Of a stretch of 64,000 nt of DNA, positions 60,101-64,000 are shown piece by piece; positions within the stretch are counted from its first letter, which is position 1, and each line of letters opens with the position of its first letter. This stretch comes from Plumapathes pennacea (Eukaryota > Cnidaria > Anthozoa > Antipatharia > Myriopathidae), in contig OZ038470.1 in NCBI GenBank assembly GCA_964036295.1, forward strand, positions 16,498,436-16,562,435, written 5' to 3'. The translations under genes and the position numbers were made by a program. A model generated the notes under the pieces. The model was not told the origin of the DNA. It saw only the letters and a program-made list of their open reading frames with translations, and did no database searches.

Positions 60101-60167
60101 CATCTTCAGAGCTTGTGAGCCTGAAATAAGTGCAAAGGATGAGACATATAACGCTAAACCATTGCAT
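54174..60167 (-). CDS. ER-type JmjC-domain Fe(II)/2-oxoglutarate oxygenase with EF-hand
   Basis: 484 aa from ten exons, 5' to 3': 59914-60167, 59242-59449, 58711-58824, 58429-58583, 58075-58166, 57732-57804, 55530-55602, 55235-55378, 54775-54885, 54174-54404; 1455 nt in frame. A signal peptide (MQWFSVICLILCTYF) leads. The JmjC/cupin_8 core has a first iron-ligand pair H-V-D (FLHVDTVEN, His170 and Asp172) and a distal His in GWAHQV (His247), so all three ligands are present. An EF-hand loop DTNHDDILTVDE (377-388) has acidic residues at positions 1, 5 and 12. The protein ends HEEL, which fits the KDEL-type retention pattern. It is probably an ER-lumen hydroxylase regulated or stabilised by Ca2+. 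The substrate is unknown, and it is not an obvious JMJD8 copy. Confidence 0.9.
55770..55989. repeat. 51-bp tandem array A in JmjC intron 6
   Basis: About four copies of a unit containing GTGTCGCGCGCGTGCAGTGT, (T/A)GACTCAACAAAGAGCGC and ACATAATTAC. It is the same unit and orientation as array B. Confidence 0.96.
55994..56137. mobile_element. Palindromic element next to array A
   Basis: GGTAATAGGACT is mirrored by AGTCCTCTTACC, and GGTCTGTAATCATAC by GTATGATTACAGACC, giving a nearly complete fold-back. ATTAAT lies on both sides as a possible target duplication. Confidence 0.8.
56142..57164. mobile_element. 1-kb segment bounded by 21-bp inverted repeats between two 51-bp arrays
   Basis: AATCATAAATATTACAATTT at the left edge is exactly mirrored at the right edge (57144-57164), and weaker similarity runs on for about 8 bp (GAATG). 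There is no long convincing reading frame inside. The 51-bp arrays begin at the outside of both inverted repeats. Confidence 0.7.
57160..57604. repeat. 51-bp tandem array B in JmjC intron 6
   Basis: About eight and a half copies of the same unit as array A, 90% or more identical to each other by eye. Each unit contains TGACTCA, the AP-1 consensus, and an alternating CG run. Since 51 is a multiple of three, long open frames appear in several frames; these are not genes. Confidence 0.97.
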
Positions 60168-60393
60168 GTTGTTTGAGATTTGTGATTATGCAATATTGGA
60201 GGGGGACTTGGAACGGGTGACCGACACTATGGATTCTTGGGTAATTATTAAGATGGCGGACGCAGACGATTGGTGAGGTACCGATATTCAGTTGCGTGTA
60301 GACGCACATCTGTAATTCAGGAAGGCGTGACAAGAAGAGATGCAGAAAAATACCATAAATACCGTCTTTTGGTCAAGTTGATTGTATCTTATC
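60168..60393. promoter_or_regulatory. Bidirectional JmjC/ANKRD49 promoter
   Basis: 226 bp lie between the start codons of two genes on opposite strands. ACTATGGATTCTTGGGTAAT and AAGATGGCGGAC (a YY1-like AAGATGGCGGC match) lie inside. No TATA box is seen. Confidence 0.55.
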
Positions 60394-61469
60394 ATGGAAA
60401 CTGAAGGAACTATTGGAGAATTGAAATGTGACGAGGTAAAAAATATTTTTGGAGCCAGTAACTGGGCCGGCGCCACTGGGAAAGACGACAACGCTCCGAA
60501 AATCACAGAGGACAGCGTTGTGGAGCTAACGTCATCCAGCTCCGAAGACGAAGACAATTTTGACCCAATTCATTTTCTCCCAGAGGGAAGCAAAGCGCTT
60601 AAAGAATACGAAAAAGCAGCGAGAGAGAAAGCAAACCGCAAAAAAACTCAAGCAAACTCCAATAAAAAACGGACAAAACCTAAGCTGAAGTTATCAGAAA
60701 TCGATCCTAAGGAGCTCATACTAAAGGCGGCCGAGAAGGGAAGAGTGGATTTGGTGGAATACTCTCTTGATAAAGATCTGTCACTTTTGTACTCGACTGA
60801 CGCTGATGGCTACACGCCTCTGCACAGAGCGGCATACAACGGACACGTGCAAGTCGTCAGGATTTTACTGATGCGAGGAGCAGATGTTTCAGCCAGGACA
60901 GTTGATGGGTGGCAGCCACTCCATAGTGCTTGTAGATGGGGTAAGCTTCAAGTTCTCCCAAACGTTAAAGTGGAAAATGTACGAGGCATGTACGGTAGTG
61001 GGTCAGAGTGTGCCCTAGTTCCCCGAGGTTTCTTGCTCTCTGAAGCTCTGGGTCTCACCCACAGCCTCTCACGGCCCACAGCTTCTGAGATCAAGATCCA
61101 CTTAAACCAAAGTAAGAGATCACCTGCCATTTTCTCCATACTGAACTACAAATAGCCAACTTTGTATTGAAAGGAGAAGTTTGCCTCTGATCATCTTTTG
61201 CTCCTCTTTCAGGGCAAACAGCTGTGGCATCTACACTTCTTCAAAATGGAGCAGACATCAATTCTCAGACAGCAGGGCTTCAGACACCCCTACATCTGGC
61301 TACCACAGCTGCTGATGAAACGTCAATGCTTGAGTTGTTACTTAGCAACAGATGGTTGGATGCGAGCTTGTGCAATAAAAAGGGAGAGACTGCCTTTGAT
61401 ATTGCCAGGAGAAGTGGCATGCACTATGAGCTGTTCGAAATGGTGGAGGATTCTGTGAATGTGAAATAG
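60394..61469 (+). CDS. ANKRD49: Ankyrin repeat domain protein 49
   Basis: 267 aa from two exons, 60394-60940 and 61213-61469 (SACRWG/GQTAV junction). The acidic N-terminus (VVELTSSSSEDEDNFDP) and a basic linker (KKRTKPKLKL) precede about four ankyrin repeats: DGYTPLHRAAYNGHVQVVRI, DGWQPLHSACRWG, GLQTPLHLATTAADETSMLE and KGETAFDIARRSGM. The end FDIARRSGMHYELFEMVE matches the vertebrate protein, which is about 239 aa. ANKRD49 is a nuclear protein of poorly defined role (spermatogenesis, NF-kB-related reports). A poly(A) signal is at 61492-61497. If the intron is retained, the frame closes after about 65 more residues, a possible alternative form. Confidence 0.93.
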
Positions 61470-62050
61470 TCAAAGGTATTAATGACAATATAATAAATGA
61501 TGAAGCTAACATGTATCTGGTTGGTTGTTTGATCTGTACCTGACCCTCAAGCTCAGAATACAAATTCTCCCAAGTAGCCAACAAGAAATGTATAAGTGAT
61601 GTAATGAGAATTAACAGTTCAATCAACTCTCATTATTAGATGCCCAAGATATATATATCCATACACCACCAATCACAGAGGCCACCAATCATGTGATCAT
61701 TCCCCCACCCCTCCCCCCTCTGGCACAAAATCTGCCAACCCATACATCACAACTCATCGATCTGTTATTGATACGGAAAGAAAATCCCCCCGCAAACTCT
61801 CTCCCAGCCTCCGCGCTGTCGTAAAAAAAGAGAGAGCCTGTTCACAGGCTAGAACAATACCCTGTTAATTTGGTTGGGTTTTGCTTACTCTTCTGTCGAT
61901 TCAGCTGTTCAGTCGGACAAGTGGTTGCCCCGGAAGTGAAATGAATTTCCCAACATTCGTGTTGACACAACTTCAAAAGTAACGCCTGGTTGAAACAGCT
62001 TCTACTCACCGTGTGAATTGTCCAGTTCCTCGCGGAGCTAAATGTATACC
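61470..62050. other. Intergenic region with MITE fragment
   Basis: 3' flank of ANKRD49 and promoter of the next gene. A TTAA-family fragment lies at about 61545-61645 (AGCTCAGAATACAAATTCTC, similar to 2320-2342). No gene is seen. Confidence 0.5.
61545..61645. mobile_element. MITE fragment (TTAA family)
   Basis: CAGAATACAAATTCTCCCAA, then AGAAATGTATAAGTGATGTA and GAGAATTAACAGTTCAATCA, follow the interior order of the 2306-2507 element. Confidence 0.5.
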
Positions 62051-64000
62051 ATGGCTCACAAGCTATACGCTTTGATCTTTCTACTGATATCTTGTACAAG
62101 TGTGGCGGAGCAGAACTCTAAATTATCCAACACAATTAACGAACTATTGACGAAGTCTGTCAAAGGTCATGGCGACAAAACAATTCTGGTCTTCGACAAT
62201 CTGTATTCACAAGAAGTTGTGAGAGCTTTTTCTTCACTCGTGTCGTATGGGAGTTTCGCAGGATCGATGTCCGCTTGGGAGTTTAATTATAAGGATTATT
62301 ATCAACAGATCCGAACGCCGAATGCATCGAATCATTTGGCCTGGGTCGCCCCGATGAACCCAGAGTTTTTCATGAAGTCTGTGATTTGGCAACGCATAAG
62401 CGAAGTCCTTCAAGAATGTTCTGGTGGCAAAGTCTACTTCCCTTATGATGTGTCAGTGTCCATGACAAGAAGGCTGGACTTCACGACCGTTTACAGTGGT
62501 GCTGTATCAATATATAATATTTGCTTTTACACAAAATGCTGCATGATCAAACAGCTTTTGATTTCCTCGATATGTAATTCGTGATTCTCTAGCCCTGTCA
62601 CGTGACATCAAAAGTATGATTTGTAGCTTTGATCTGTGAAATTGACTTCCAGAGCTGTTGTTTGCTTTGTTCTACTCAGACAACATACTGACAGAGGTCT
62701 TATTAGAGATGTACATGACTTGTATACTGAATCACTAAATGCAGAACTTGCTAGCTCTGTAGAACCATAACAAGAATCACTTCACTCTACTCATTCTAGC
62801 AGCATTATAAAACTGCTAGCCTAAATATTTTATGAGATGCCCAAATTGGCTTTGTGAGAATGATAAACCTGCAGGGGACTGAGCTTCAGACCAGTTTCCA
62901 CCAGTTTATAGAAATTGGTCAGATTGGTTCAAATAGTTCCCCAGCGTCTAGAAATTGCATTTTTCATCTTATTTTCCAGAAGAGGAGCACTGCCCTTGAT
63001 CCTCTTTGACACATTTGGAAAGTGGTCAAAGTTTCTCCTAGATCTGCCCCTGGAGTCTAGCTTTCATTTACATAATTATGTAATTTACCAGCAAGAAATA
63101 TCAAGGATCCACCCTCTCCTCACTGCTAAGAGATTCTGTTTTCATTCAACAGCAGAAAGTGATGATGAGCTGCTGGCCAGAATTTTCTTAAACAGTGACT
63201 TCAAGAAAAACGACTATGGGGAGACAGTGTTTTACGAAGCTGATGGAGAGGTCCTTACAGGAGTTCATCCTAAACAAGGTCGTCTAATTGTGTGGAATTC
63301 CTCCATTCCATTCATCTACAAACCACCGGCCATGTCATACTTACAAGGTCAATATGCTGTTACACTGAAGCTCTCACCACTGAAGGAGAAGTTTGAAATT
63401 GCACTGAACAAAGCCAAGGTATACACATCTCTTATGCTCCTGGTCTTATGACACTTCTCCCAACTGTTAGGAAGAAAATGTATGAGTGATGTAGTGAGAA
63501 TTAGTAAACTGATTAGACAAAGGATTTTAAGTAAGCTAATCAAAAAGGCAAGTTCTTTGTGTTGTCAAGTCACATGTACAAAAAGATTCTAGAGATTTGT
63601 CAGAAAATATCTATTAAAATCGGAGCACAAGGCTCACCTATTTAGAGACTCAGTGAGGCCTATATCTTCCATTTCGAAATTCATACTTTTCATTTTGAAA
63701 TTTGACTTTTCAATATTTCAAAGGAGGAAATACAGAGAGTGGAAGAATATGACAGACAAGACCTTCCAACCTCTGACGGGGCTGCACTTCCAAACTATGA
63801 CGTCAGTAAGTACGAGACAACGCGGGCTCACGACCGCAAAGGCAGGGAGGTTGTTGTGTTTGATGGTTTGATGGACACGAAGGACCTGGATGCACTGCGA
63901 CTGTTCCTGGTCCAGTACAACAGCGGCCACCGTTACCAAGGATACGACACGTCATCAGACGAGGAACACGATAATGTCAGCTGGATCACCACTATTAAGG
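62051..64000 (+). CDS. Secreted two-domain 2-oxoglutarate-oxygenase-like protein, 3' end beyond window
   Basis: Exons 62051-62498, 63153-63418 and 63724 to beyond 64000, in frame throughout; 267 or more residues of coding sequence are visible across the joins plus about 92 of the third exon. The start at 62051 (MAHKLYALIFLLISCTSVAE) has a good Kozak context and gives a signal peptide. Domain 1 looks like a prolyl-4-hydroxylase/OGFOD-type fold: ILVFDNLYSQEVVRAFSSLV, YDVSVSMTRRLDFTTVY, NDYGETVFYEADG, VHPKQGRLIVWNSS and GQYAVTLKL. A second domain begins REVVVFDGLMDTKDLDALRL with the same pattern and continues past the edge. In domain 1 the expected HxD and distal His are not visible (VYSAESDD; FIYKPP). 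The donor of exon 1 (GTGCTG) is weak but keeps the frame. Confidence 0.75.
63440..63560. mobile_element. MITE fragment (TTAA family) in intron 2 of the oxygenase-like gene
   Basis: TTCTCCCAACTGTTAGGAAG, AAAATGTATGAGTGATGTAG and TGAGAATTAGTAAACTGATT follow the order of the 2306-2507 interior. The ends are not clear. Confidence 0.5.

Overview
This is animal genomic DNA: spliced protein-coding genes with GT-AG introns, no operons, AT-rich intergenic DNA, long trinucleotide microsatellites, MITEs and a Penelope-like retroelement. The gene content (a Kv1-type channel, TSP1 plus rhamnose-binding-lectin modules, a DOMON protein, and orthologues close in length and sequence to vertebrate INTS11, CPTP, UBIAD1, NSUN6 and ANKRD49) suggests a cnidarian, most likely an anthozoan such as a stony coral. 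The taxon is inferred, not proven. All exon models were built by hand: each was translated, splice sites were checked by eye, and the summed exon lengths keep the reading frame.

Region 1 (1-22.6 kb) is a duplicated locus. INTS11 (Integrator endonuclease, minus strand) and CPTP (ceramide-1-phosphate transfer protein, plus strand) lie head to head with 115 bp between start codons. The pair is present twice. The right copy (14114-22618) is complete, with 24 INTS11 exons encoding 601 aa. The left copy (2173-7650) holds INTS11 exons 1-15 and a frameshifted CPTP, and a Penelope-like element (1-2173) abuts it at intron 15. Between the copies sit three intronless paralogues (A, B, C) of an unrecognised small protein family with paired hydrophobic segments, plus a fourth broken copy, a foldback element and a solo Penelope terminal repeat.

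Region 2 (22.6-44.4 kb) holds UBIAD1 (minus), a Shaker-type K+ channel (plus), an NmrA-like NAD(P)-binding protein (plus), a WSC-like/TSP1x3/SUEL-lectin extracellular protein (minus, 5' end not found) and a DOMON protein (plus). ATC and GAT microsatellites of about 380 and 580 bp lie on either side of the NmrA-like and lectin genes.

Region 3 (44.9-64 kb) holds NSUN6 (minus, 9 exons, 461 aa), a class A GPCR (plus, 360 aa), an ER-type JmjC oxygenase with an EF-hand and a C-terminal HEEL (minus, 10 exons, 484 aa), ANKRD49 (plus, head to head with the JmjC gene) and a secreted 2-oxoglutarate-oxygenase-like gene that runs off the right edge. A large JmjC intron contains 51-bp tandem arrays on both sides of a 1-kb segment bounded by inverted repeats.

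The best candidates for something undescribed are the A/B/C family, the Penelope terminal repeats with a hammerhead-like core (including a solo copy with a 13-bp target duplication), and the EF-hand JmjC protein.
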